From Thioalkalivibrio sp. (lineage in GTDB: Bacteria; Pseudomonadota; Gammaproteobacteria; SpSt-1174), in contig DSBO01000256.1 in assembly GCA_011046015.1 (NCBI GenBank), positions 1-21,699 of the forward strand: a stretch of DNA of 21,699 nt, written 5' to 3'. Each line of letters opens with the position of its first letter. Position 1 is the stretch's first letter. A program made the translations under genes and the position numbers. Below, one piece after another: positions 15,170 to 21,699 of the stretch. The notes below the pieces were generated by a model that did not search any database, was not told where the DNA came from, and saw only the letters and a program-made list of their open reading frames with translations.

Positions 15170-16720
15170 ATGGCGGACAAAGATAAACTCATCATCTTCG
15201 ATACCACCCTGCGCGACGGCGAGCAGAGCCCGGGCGCCTCCATGACCCGGGACGAGAAGGTACGTATCGCCAAGGCCCTGGAGAAGATGCGCGTGGACGT
15301 GATCGAGGCCGGCTTCCCGATCGCGAGTCCCGGCGACTTCGAGGCCGTGCAGGCGGTGGCGCGCAGCATCAAGGACAGCACGGTGTGCGGCCTTTCCCGC
15401 GCGCTGGACAAGGACATCGACCGTGCCGGCGAGGCCCTGAAGGACGCCAACTCGGCGCGTATCCACACCTTCATCGCCACCTCGCCCATCCACATGCAGG
15501 CGAAGCTGCGCATGGAGCCCGACCAGGTGCTCGAGCAGGCCGTGCGCGCGGTGAAGCGCGCACGCCAGCACACCGACAACGTCGAGTTCTCGGCCGAGGA
15601 CGCCGGGCGCTCCGAGCTCGATTTCCTCTGTCGCGTGATCGAGGCGGTGATCGATGCAGGTGCCACCACCATCAACATCCCGGACACCGTGGGCTACAAC
15701 ATCCCGCAGCAGTTCGGCGAGCTGATCGGTAACCTCATGTCGCGCGTGCCGAACGCCGACAAGGCGGTGTTCTCCGTGCATTGCCACAACGACCTCGGTC
15801 TGGCCGTCTCCAACTCGCTTGCTGCCGTGCTCAACGGGGCGCGCCAGGTGGAGTGCACCATCAACGGTCTGGGTGAACGTGCCGGGAACGCCTCGCTGGA
15901 GGAGATCGTGATGGCGGTACGCACGCGCCAGGATGTCTTCTCCTGCGACACCGACCTCGACACCACGCAGATCGTGCCCTGCTCGCGCCTGGTGTCGGGC
16001 ATCACCGGCTTCCCGGTGCAGCCGAACAAGGCCATCGTCGGCGCCAATGCCTTCGCCCATGAGTCCGGCATCCACCAGGACGGCGTGCTCAAGTCGCGCG
16101 AGACCTACGAGATCATGCGGGCCGAGGACGTCGGCTGGAGCGCCAACCGCATCGTGCTCGGCAAGCACTCGGGCCGCAATGCCTTCCGCACCCGCTGTCA
16201 GGAGATCGGCATCGAGTTCGAGACGGAAGAAGAGCTCAACCTGGCCTTCTCCAGGTTCAAGGACCTGGCCGACAAGAAGCACGACATCTTCGACGAGGAT
16301 CTGCAGGCCCTCGTCAGCGAGACCAGCACGGCGGTCGAGGACGAGTGCTACAAGCTGCTGGCCCTGCGCGTGTGTTCGGAGACCGGCGAGACGCCGGTGG
16401 CGGGCATCACGCTCAGCGTCGACGGCGAGGAGAAGGCGGGCGAGTGCGCCGGCAGCGGCCCGGTGGATGCGGCCTTCCGCGCCATCGAGGAGATCGTCTC
16501 CAGCGGCACCCAGCTGCAGCTCTACTCGGTGAACAACATCACCAGCGGCACCGATGCACAGGGCGAGGTGACCGTGCGCCTGGAGAAGGCCGGGCGGATC
16601 GTCAACGGTCTGGGGGCGGATACCGACATCGTCATCGCTTCGGCCAAGGCCTATCTCAACGCCCTGAACAAGCTGGTGGACCAGACCCTGCGTGCCCATC
16701 CCCAGCGGGACGGGGTGTAA
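15170..16720 (+). CDS. leuA: 2-isopropylmalate synthase
   Basis: This 516-residue cytoplasmic enzyme condenses acetyl-CoA with 2-oxoisovalerate, the committed step of leucine synthesis. ATG 15170 is preferred over GTG 15164, because GGAG (15157-15160) is nine bases from the ATG and only three from the GTG. The catalytic TIM-barrel opens with IIFDTTLRDGEQSPGAS (metal ligand Asp11). The metal-binding HCHNDLG has His204 and His206, followed by GERAGNASLEEIVMAV. ESGIHQDGVLK and LGKHSGRNAF mark the linker, and a leucine-binding regulatory domain fills the last 130 or so residues. Length and motifs are typical of the proteobacterial form. It uses the product of the ilv genes upstream. Confidence 0.97.
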   Translation: MADKDKLIIFDTTLRDGEQSPGASMTRDEKVRIAKALEKMRVDVIEAGFPIASPGDFEAVQAVARSIKDSTVCGLSRALDKDIDRAGEALKDANSARIHTFIATSPIHMQAKLRMEPDQVLEQAVRAVKRARQHTDNVEFSAEDAGRSELDFLCRVIEAVIDAGATTINIPDTVGYNIPQQFGELIGNLMSRVPNADKAVFSVHCHNDLGLAVSNSLAAVLNGARQVECTINGLGERAGNASLEEIVMAVRTRQDVFSCDTDLDTTQIVPCSRLVSGITGFPVQPNKAIVGANAFAHESGIHQDGVLKSRETYEIMRAEDVGWSANRIVLGKHSGRNAFRTRCQEIGIEFETEEELNLAFSRFKDLADKKHDIFDEDLQALVSETSTAVEDECYKLLALRVCSETGETPVAGITLSVDGEEKAGECAGSGPVDAAFRAIEEIVSSGTQLQLYSVNNITSGTDAQGEVTVRLEKAGRIVNGLGADTDIVIASAKAYLNALNKLVDQTLRAHPQRDGV

Positions 16721-16728
16721 GCAACACA

Positions 16729-16751
16729 GGGCCGGGATCACCGGCCCTTCG
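16729..16751 (+). terminator. Possible terminator after leuA
   Basis: A perfect 7-bp stem GGGCCGG/CCGGCCC with loop GATCA is followed only by TTCG, so the T-run is poor. Partial termination between leuA and the glycosylase gene is plausible. Confidence 0.45.
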
Positions 16752-16769
16752 TCCGAGCGAGACCGGAAC

Positions 16770-17606
16770 ATGCGCGACGAACGACAACGGCGTTACCTGG
16801 AGGCGATGGGCATCCCGCTGTGGGCACCGCGCAAGCCCCTGACCCGGGCAGCGGTGCGCGCCGCCGAGCCGTCCGCTCCGGCGCCCGAGCCGGTCGCGGC
16901 GCCGGCTACCCCTGAACCGGTGTCCCGTGCCGTGTCACCGCCGCGTCGGGAGGGCGGGGCGTCCGCACCACCACCGGCCGCCACGCCGGCCCCGCTGCCG
17001 GACACATCACGTCCCCCGGGGGGCGCACCGGACATCGCCACACTGGACCTCGACGGGCTGCGCGAACAGGTCGCCGCCTGCGCGCGCTGTGCGGAGCTCG
17101 CCGCCACCCGCACCCAGACCGTATTCGGCGTCGGCAACCCGGATGCCGACTGGCTGGTGATCGGCGAGGCCCCGGGGGCGGAGGAGGACCGCCGCGGCGA
17201 ACCCTTCGTCGGGCGCGCCGGCCAACTGCTCGACGCGATGCTCGCGGCCATCGCGCTGGATCGCCAGCAGGCCTATATCGCCAACATCCTCAAGTGCCGG
17301 CCACCGAACAACCGCGACCCGCGGCCCGAGGAGGCAGCCAACTGCCGGCCCTGGCTGGATCGCCAGATCGCGCTCATCCACCCGAAGCTCATACTGGTTG
17401 TCGGCCGCATCGCGGCGCAGGCCCTGCTCGGCACGGATGCGCCGCTTGCCAGCCTGCGGGGCCAGGTGCATCGCCTGCCGGGGACGGGCCTCCCGGTGAT
17501 CGTCACCTACCACCCGGCCTACCTGCTGCGCACGCCGAAAGACAAGCGCAAGGCCTGGGCCGACCTCAAGCTCGCGCGCCAGGTGATGGCCGCCGAGGCC
17601 GGCTGA
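16770..17606 (+). CDS. Family 4 uracil-DNA glycosylase (4Fe-4S)
   Basis: This 278-residue DNA repair enzyme excises uracil, usually from deaminated cytosine. ATG 16770 is chosen because the open frame before it overlaps leuA; its ribosome site is weak. Residues 1-20 form a short basic helix (RQRRYLEAMGIPLW). Residues about 28-95 are a Pro/Ala-rich, presumably disordered linker. The catalytic domain follows: CARC with Cys104 and Cys107, GEAPGAEED, EPFVGRAGQLLD, and ILKCRPPNNRDP with Cys176 and then Cys192. These four cysteines fit the 4Fe-4S cluster spacing. HPAYLLR is the motif near the C-terminus. An N-terminal extension like this is also found in proteins labelled as phage SPO1 DNA polymerase-related. 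rimI follows 14 bases later. Confidence 0.93.
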   Translation: MRDERQRRYLEAMGIPLWAPRKPLTRAAVRAAEPSAPAPEPVAAPATPEPVSRAVSPPRREGGASAPPPAATPAPLPDTSRPPGGAPDIATLDLDGLREQVAACARCAELAATRTQTVFGVGNPDADWLVIGEAPGAEEDRRGEPFVGRAGQLLDAMLAAIALDRQQAYIANILKCRPPNNRDPRPEEAANCRPWLDRQIALIHPKLILVVGRIAAQALLGTDAPLASLRGQVHRLPGTGLPVIVTYHPAYLLRTPKDKRKAWADLKLARQVMAAEAG

Positions 17607-17620
17607 AACCGGGGCTGCCG

Positions 17621-18112
17621 GTGAGTGCCGTCCACGACCTGCCCAGCCCGCTGTTGCGCCGTATGCGCACCGACGACCTGGATGCCGTCATGGAGATCGA
17701 GGTACGCGCCTACCCTTACCCCTGGACGCGCGGAATCTTTCACGACTGCCTGCGGGTGGGCTATTCCTGCTGGGTCTACGAGGACCGCGAGGCGCACGCC
17801 CTCATCGCCTATGGTGTGATGACCTTCGCCGTGGACGAGTGCCACCTGATGAATCTCACCGTGCGGCCCGAGCTGCAGGGGCAGGGCCTTGGGCGGCGCC
17901 TGCTGCGCGACCTGGTGGAGATGAGCCGGCTCGCTGGCGCGGCACGCGTGCTGCTGGAAGTGCGCCCGAGCAACGAGCCCGCGCTCGCCCTGTACCGCGC
18001 CGAGGGCTTCGCCCAGATCGGCCGGCGCAAGAACTACTACCCCGCCCCGGCGGGTCGCGAGGACGCCCTGGTGCTGGTGCGTGAGCTCTTCGTGCCGGGC
18101 GAGAACGCCTGA
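17621..18112 (+). CDS. rimI: Ribosomal protein S18-alanine N-acetyltransferase
   Basis: This 163-residue GNAT enzyme acetylates the N-terminal alanine of ribosomal protein S18. The GTG at 17621 is chosen: it follows the glycosylase stop by 14 bases and has GGGG eight bases upstream. An ATG 14 codons later would cut into the first strand. Visible features are the strand-helix start RRMRTDDLDAVMEIEVRAYPYPWTRG, the acetyl-CoA loop VRPELQGQGLGRRLL, and the RimI-type C-terminus LEVRPSNEPALALYRAEGF followed by RRKNYYP. It appears co-transcribed with the glycosylase gene. Confidence 0.92.
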   Translation: MSAVHDLPSPLLRRMRTDDLDAVMEIEVRAYPYPWTRGIFHDCLRVGYSCWVYEDREAHALIAYGVMTFAVDECHLMNLTVRPELQGQGLGRRLLRDLVEMSRLAGAARVLLEVRPSNEPALALYRAEGFAQIGRRKNYYPAPAGREDALVLVRELFVPGENA

Positions 18113-18132
18113 TGTCGATGGCGCGTTTCCGT

Positions 18133-18138
18133 TATAAT
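18133..18138 (+). promoter_or_regulatory. Consensus -10 box for prfC
   Basis: A perfect TATAAT lies 40 bases before the prfC ATG at 18179. The -35 is weak (CTGATG at 18109-18114, 18-base spacing). A transcript would start near 18145, so the in-frame ATG at 18137 cannot be used from this promoter. Confidence 0.6.
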
Positions 18139-18178
18139 GGCGGGTCTTTTCAGTCACTGCATCAGCGCATTGTCCCCC

Positions 18179-19765
18179 ATGTCCGACTTTCTCAAGGAAC
18201 TGGCCCGTCGTCGCACCTTTGCGATCATCTCGCACCCTGACGCCGGCAAGACCACCATCACCGAAAAACTGCTGCTCTACGGTGGCGCGATCCAGCTCGC
18301 TGGTACCGTCAAGGGCCGCAAGTCCGCGCGCCACGCCACCTCCGACTGGATGGCCATGGAAAAGGAGCGCGGCATCTCCGTGACCTCCTCGGTGATGCAG
18401 TTTCCGTACAAGGGGTGCATCGTCAACCTGCTGGACACGCCTGGGCACGAGGACTTCTCGGAAGACACCTACCGTACGCTGACCGCCGTCGACTCGGCGC
18501 TGATGGTCATCGATGCCGCCAAGGGCGTCGAGGAGCGCACCATCAAGCTGATGGAGGTCTGCCGCCTGCGCACCACGCCGATCATGACCTTCATCAACAA
18601 GCTCGACCGCGAGGGCCGCGAGACCATCGAGCTGCTGGACGAGGTCGAGAACGTGCTCAACATTCGCTGTGCACCGGTCACCTGGCCCATCGGCATGGGC
18701 AAGCGCTTCAAGGGCGTGTACCACCTGCATCGCAACGCCGTGCACCTGTTCAGTCCCACGCACGGCGGCAAGGTGCAGCAGGGCGAGGTCATCGAGGGCC
18801 TGGACAACCCGCGTCTGGACGAACTGCTGGGTGACCAGGCGCGCGAGCTGCGCGACGAGATCGAGCTGGTGCAGGCGGCGAGCAACGAATTCGATCACGA
18901 GGCCTATCTCGCGGGTGAACTCACGCCCGTGTTCTTCGGCTCGGCGATCAACAACTTCGGTGTCAGCGAGCTGCTGGACGACTTCGTCGAGTACGCGCCG
19001 CCGCCGCAGCCGCGCGAGGCCACCACGCGCGTCGTCGAGCCGCAGGAAGAGAAGCTCACCGGCTTTATCTTCAAGGTGCAGGCCAACATGGATCCGCAGC
19101 ACCGTGACCGCATCGCCTTCATGCGTATCTGTTCCGGCACCTTCACCAAGGGCATGAAGCTGCGTCAGGTGCGTATCGGAAAGGACGTCAAGATCAGCGA
19201 CGCGCTGACCTTCATGGCCTCCGACCGCGAGCACGTGGAGGAGGCCTTCCCGGGCGATATCCTCGGCCTGCACAATCACGGCACCATTCGTATCGGCGAT
19301 ACCTTCACCCAGGGCGAAGACCTGGCCTTCACCGGCATCCCCAACTTCGCACCCGAACTCTTCCGCCGCGCGCAGCTGCGCGACCCGCTGAAGATGAAAC
19401 AGTTGCAAAAGGGCCTGTCGCAGCTCTGCGAGGAGGGCGCGACCCAGCTGTTCCGTCCGCTCACCAATAACGACCTGATCCTCGGCGCGGTCGGTGTGCT
19501 GCAGTTCGACGTGGTAGCCCAGCGCCTCAAGGACGAGTACAACGTCGACTGCCAGTTCGAGGCGGTGAACGTGAATACCGCGCGCTGGGTCACGTCGGAC
19601 GACAAGAAGAAGTTCGAGCAGTTCAAGGACAAGGCCGCCACCAACCTCGCGCTGGATCATGCCGGGGAACTCGTCTATATCGCGCCGACCCGCGTGAACC
19701 TGCAGATGGCCATCGAGAAGTGGCCGGAGGTCGAATTCCACGCCACCCGCGAACACGGCGGCTGA
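18179..19765 (+). CDS. prfC: Peptide chain release factor 3
   Basis: This 528-residue translational GTPase removes RF1 or RF2 from the ribosome after peptide release. The start is ATG 18179 (MSDFLKELARRRTFAIISHP), the usual family start; the in-frame ATG at 18137 overlaps the -10 box. GTPase motifs are the P-loop SHPDAGKTT (18-26), switch RGISVTSSV, DTPGHEDFSEDTYRTL, NKLD, and SAINNFG. The C-terminal half has the RF3-specific domains, with LHNHGTIRIGDTFTQGE, NFAPELFRRAQLRDPLK and VGVLQFDVVAQRLKDEYNV. Length agrees with E. coli (529). No Shine-Dalgarno is evident. Its own promoter suggests separate transcription from rimI. Confidence 0.97.
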   Translation: MSDFLKELARRRTFAIISHPDAGKTTITEKLLLYGGAIQLAGTVKGRKSARHATSDWMAMEKERGISVTSSVMQFPYKGCIVNLLDTPGHEDFSEDTYRTLTAVDSALMVIDAAKGVEERTIKLMEVCRLRTTPIMTFINKLDREGRETIELLDEVENVLNIRCAPVTWPIGMGKRFKGVYHLHRNAVHLFSPTHGGKVQQGEVIEGLDNPRLDELLGDQARELRDEIELVQAASNEFDHEAYLAGELTPVFFGSAINNFGVSELLDDFVEYAPPPQPREATTRVVEPQEEKLTGFIFKVQANMDPQHRDRIAFMRICSGTFTKGMKLRQVRIGKDVKISDALTFMASDREHVEEAFPGDILGLHNHGTIRIGDTFTQGEDLAFTGIPNFAPELFRRAQLRDPLKMKQLQKGLSQLCEEGATQLFRPLTNNDLILGAVGVLQFDVVAQRLKDEYNVDCQFEAVNVNTARWVTSDDKKKFEQFKDKAATNLALDHAGELVYIAPTRVNLQMAIEKWPEVEFHATREHGG

Positions 19766-19822
19766 GTGAGGCACTCCGGGTACGTGCTGCGATAGCGATG
19801 CCTAGGCGAATATGCCACCCCT

Positions 19823-19846
19823 GATCGCGCCTCGCAGCGCTCCTAC
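19823..19846 (-). repeat. REP-like element
   Basis: Read on the minus strand, this begins GTAGGAGCGC and ends GGCGCGATC. That is the layout of REP elements of Pseudomonas and related bacteria: a GTAG head, an imperfect GC stem, and GCGATC at the far side. It is in the 219-base gap after prfC. Only one copy was seen in the window; the family assignment is from memory of the motif. Confidence 0.45.
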
Positions 19847-19984
19847 GGGTGCCCAGGTTTGAGGGTATGAGTTGCGATGGCCATGCCTGACGACGGTCCC
19901 CGCCTTGCTGGCTTTGCACCCAGTGCCTCGATGCGCGACCATGAGGCTGTTCGTTCCGTTGCCCCGAGGGGCAGAGGAGGGGGT

Positions 19985-20560
19985 ATGGCCAGGCGTATCG
20001 TCATCATCCAGGGGCATCCGGACCCGGAGCCCGTACATCTCGACCATGCGCTGGCGGCGGCCTATCGCGAGGGCGCCGAGGCCGCAGGCCACGACGTGCG
20101 GGTGATCGAGGTCGGCCGACTGGACTTTCCACTACTGCGCAACAAGCAGGACTTCGACCACGGCGAAACGCCGTCGGCGATTCGCGAGGCCCAGCAGGTC
20201 ATCGACTGGGCCGAGCATCTATTGATTCTGCATCCCCTCTGGCTTGGCGATATGCCTGCACTGCTCAAGGCCTTTCTCGAACAGGTGTTCCGGCCGGGCT
20301 TCGGTTTCGAGGGTGGCAAACGCATGCGTCCGCGACTCAGGGGGCGCAGCGCGCGTGTGGTGATCACCATGGGCATGCCGGCCTTCATCTACCGCTGGTA
20401 TTTCGGTGCCCACAGCCTGAAGCTGCTCAAGCGCCACATCCTCGGTTTCTGCGGGATCGCTCCCATACGCGGCACGTTGCTCGGTCTGGTCGACACCAGC
20501 GAGGCGCGCCGGCACCGGTGGCTGGACAGGATGAGGGCCCTTGGGCGGGCCGGGGAGTAG
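19985..20560 (+). CDS. NAD(P)H-quinone oxidoreductase, flavodoxin-fold (KefF/MdaB-like)
   Basis: This is a 191-residue protein. ATG 19985 is chosen because AGGAGG (19975-19980) lies just before it and MARRIVIIQGHPDPEPVHLDHAL is the proper first strand and flavin phosphate loop. The open frame reaches back to 19877, but that stretch looks non-coding. VIDWAEHLLILHPLWLGDMPALLKAFLEQVFRPGF is the family hallmark and is followed by a strand (ARVVITMGMPAF). Members bind FMN or FAD and reduce quinones or act with potassium efflux systems. No kef gene is nearby, so a general quinone reductase role is more likely. It stands alone between two repeat-bearing gaps. Confidence 0.87.
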   Translation: MARRIVIIQGHPDPEPVHLDHALAAAYREGAEAAGHDVRVIEVGRLDFPLLRNKQDFDHGETPSAIREAQQVIDWAEHLLILHPLWLGDMPALLKAFLEQVFRPGFGFEGGKRMRPRLRGRSARVVITMGMPAFIYRWYFGAHSLKLLKRHILGFCGIAPIRGTLLGLVDTSEARRHRWLDRMRALGRAGE

Positions 20561-20657
20561 GTGATCACAACAGAGGACACCGAGGACAGTCTCTTCCCTG
20601 CAGGGGCGCTGCAAGGCATTGCGCTTTTACCTCTGTGATCTCCCTGCCCTCTGTGGC
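20561..20657. repeat. CACAGAGG-type inverted repeat element
   Basis: The left arm reads GTGATCAC then AACAGAGGACACCGAGGACA. The right arm (20630-20657), read backwards, gives CCACAGAGGG and GATCACAGAGG, so the ends match imperfectly as inverted repeats. The middle holds a 10-bp palindrome, CCCTGCAGGG (20596-20605), and GCAA/TTGC. It resembles dispersed CACAGAGG-rich intergenic repeats of Proteobacteria. No coding potential is seen. Confidence 0.5.
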
Positions 20658-20694
20658 TAAATAATCAACGTTCCCACGGGGCGCAGGAGGATGG

Positions 20695-21138
20695 GTGCTC
20701 AAGCTTCGATTGCTGTTTGGTCTGCTCGCGGTCTCATTGTTCGTCAATGCGTATCTCTACGCCCGTACCCAGGCCGTCCACCCGGCCTTGCAGCCGGTGG
20801 ACGCGGTGATCAGGCCTGCCGACCTGGCCCTGACCCCTGATCAGGCCCTGGCGCTGGACTCGGTACGTCGCTTCGCCGAGATCCGTTCACGGCGGCGCGA
20901 GGAACAACGCGAAGTCCCCGAGGCCCGGTTGCGACACGCCCTGAGCGATGCCTCGGGATCGACAGAGGCGCTGGACGAGGCCCTGGAGGAGCTCGGGGCC
21001 ATCGATGCCGAGTATCGTTATCGCCTGGTGGGTGAAATCATCAAGTGGCGCGATAGCCTGGGCCCCGAGCAGCGCATGCGGCTTGCGTCCGAACTGGAGC
21101 AGCAGGGGCTGGGTGCCCTGATCCCCCAGTGGCGTTGA
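20695..21138 (+). CDS. Spy/CpxP-like membrane-anchored periplasmic protein
   Basis: This is a 147-residue protein from GTG 20695, with AGGAGG (20685-20690) four bases upstream. An ATG at 20691 is in another frame. Residues 1-22 (MLKLRLLFGLLAVSLFVNAYLY) are a signal anchor with no clear cleavage site. The rest is helical and charged with two LTxxQ-like motifs, LTPDQALAL (near 43) and LGPEQRMRL (near 124), as in Spy/CpxP periplasmic chaperones and heavy-metal sensors. Confidence in the family is moderate because the motifs are short. The DUF2905 gene follows almost directly, so the two are likely co-transcribed. Confidence 0.75.
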   Translation: MLKLRLLFGLLAVSLFVNAYLYARTQAVHPALQPVDAVIRPADLALTPDQALALDSVRRFAEIRSRRREEQREVPEARLRHALSDASGSTEALDEALEELGAIDAEYRYRLVGEIIKWRDSLGPEQRMRLASELEQQGLGALIPQWR

Positions 21139-21148
21139 GAGGATGAGC

Positions 21149-21349
21149 ATGCAGAAGACCCTGGTGATCATCGGCATCGTCATTCTCCTCGCGGGGCTGT
21201 TCTGGCCCTGGCTCGGCAAGCTGCCCATTGGCCGGTTGCCGGGCGACATCGTCATCGAACGACCGGGCTTCAAGGCCTATTTCCCGTTCACCACCATGAT
21301 CCTCGCGAGCCTTTTGCTCTCGCTGGTCCTCTGGCTGTTCCGCAAATGA
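21149..21349 (+). CDS. DUF2905 family membrane protein
   Basis: This is a 66-residue protein with two membrane segments (LVIIGIVILLAGLFWPWL and TTMILASLLLSLVLWLF) around a short loop with GRLPGDIVIERPGFKAYFP, the hallmark of DUF2905. ATG 21149 is preferred because GAGAGGA ends five bases upstream; the in-frame ATG at 21143 would overlap that site and adds only two residues. Function is unknown. It overlaps the next gene by four bases (ATGA), suggesting coupled translation. Confidence 0.88.
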   Translation: MQKTLVIIGIVILLAGLFWPWLGKLPIGRLPGDIVIERPGFKAYFPFTTMILASLLLSLVLWLFRK

Positions 21350-21699
21350 CGGTCGATGCCATGAACCGACGCCGCATGCTGGCCTGGACCCTCTACGACT
21401 GGGGCAACTCTGCCTTCGCCACCGTGGTCATGGCCGGCTTCTTTCCGCTGTTCTTTCGCTCCTACTGGAGTGCCGGGCAGGAAAGCGCCGAGATCACCCT
21501 GCACCTGGGCATGGCTAATTCGATCGGCAGCCTGGTGATCGTGCTCAGCGCCCCCATCCTCGGCGCACTGGCGGACCAGGGCAGCTTCAAGAAGCGGTTC
21601 CTGAGCCTCTTCGCCCTGCTCGGCATCGCCATGACGCTCGGTCTTTACTGGGTGGCACAGGGCGAGTGGCTGCTCGCTGCCATGCTGTATGCTGCCGCC
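21346..21699 (+). CDS. MFS transporter, UMF1/YxiO-like (3' end outside window)
   Basis: 118 codons are visible with no stop. ATG 21346 overlaps the DUF2905 stop as ATGA; an ATG at 21361 (MNRRRMLAWTLYDWGNSAF) is equally possible. WTLYDWGNSAFATVVMAGFFPLFF is the hallmark of the UMF1 branch of the major facilitator superfamily (related to yeast Atg22 and to YxiO). Three to four membrane helices are visible, with ADQGSFKKRFL as the loop between helices 2 and 3. The substrate is unknown; other members have been proposed as amino acid or solute effluxers. No Shine-Dalgarno is evident. Confidence 0.87.
   Translation, partial: MTVDAMNRRRMLAWTLYDWGNSAFATVVMAGFFPLFFRSYWSAGQESAEITLHLGMANSIGSLVIVLSAPILGALADQGSFKKRFLSLFALLGIAMTLGLYWVAQGEWLLAAMLYAAA

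Noticed and set aside
18137..18178. A 14-residue N-terminal extension of PrfC
   Set aside because: Its ATG overlaps the TATAAT box and the family start is at 18179.
17519..19774. A 751-codon minus-strand open frame
   Set aside because: It is a shadow of rimI and prfC, with no domain and no ribosome site at its start.
19877..19984. A 36-residue N-terminal extension of the quinone reductase
   Set aside because: It lacks similarity to the family, and a strong AGGAGG sits directly before the ATG at 19985.

Overview
The window is a gene-dense, GC-rich stretch of bacterial chromosome. Every gene but one is on the + strand. The organism is most likely a gammaproteobacterium. The reasons are the order ilvI-ilvH-ilvC, Psd-like, pssA, leuA; a 528-residue PrfC; RimI next to a family 4 uracil-DNA glycosylase; and a DUF2905 protein. 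A CbbQ/CbbO pair would suit a chemolithoautotroph or sulfur oxidiser of the Chromatiales type, but the genus cannot be fixed from this sequence. No tRNA, rRNA, CRISPR array, transposase or integrase was seen, and no intergenic gap reaches 300 bases.

Layout. (1) 1-1385: the 3' part of a lipoate-protein ligase-like gene, then a small degenerate receiver-domain protein. (2) 1386-1965: a strong bidirectional terminator, a single minus-strand gene for an unknown beta-rich protein, and a divergent promoter region with a perfect tandem 13-bp repeat. (3) 1966-9981: a co-directional accessory run made of an unknown coiled-coil protein, a CbbQ-type AAA+ ATPase, a CbbO-type VWA protein, a histone-deacetylase-family hydrolase, an unusual aldo/keto reductase and a short MutS2-like ATPase. 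(4) 10108-16720: branched-chain amino acid synthesis (ilvI, ilvH, ilvC, leuA) interleaved with phospholipid genes (a Psd-like protein and pssA). (5) 16770-19765: family 4 uracil-DNA glycosylase, rimI and prfC. (6) 19766-21699: a REP-like element, a flavodoxin-fold quinone reductase, a CACAGAGG-type inverted repeat, a Spy/CpxP-like membrane-anchored protein, DUF2905 and the start of a UMF1-type MFS transporter.

How the genes work together. IlvI/IlvH make acetolactate, IlvC reduces and isomerises it, and LeuA commits 2-oxoisovalerate to leucine. PssA makes phosphatidylserine. The adjacent Psd-like protein has lost the serine that becomes the pyruvoyl cofactor, so it probably does not decarboxylate. 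CbbQ and CbbO normally form a MoxR/VWA machine that remodels Rubisco, yet no Rubisco or nitric oxide reductase gene lies nearby. The pair sits directly against a deacetylase-family enzyme with a complete active site and a reductase with an altered catalytic tetrad.

The best candidates for undescribed biology are the 1966-9981 cluster as a unit, the Psd-like pseudoenzyme, and the repeat in the divergent promoter region. These are readings by eye; no alignment or database search was run.
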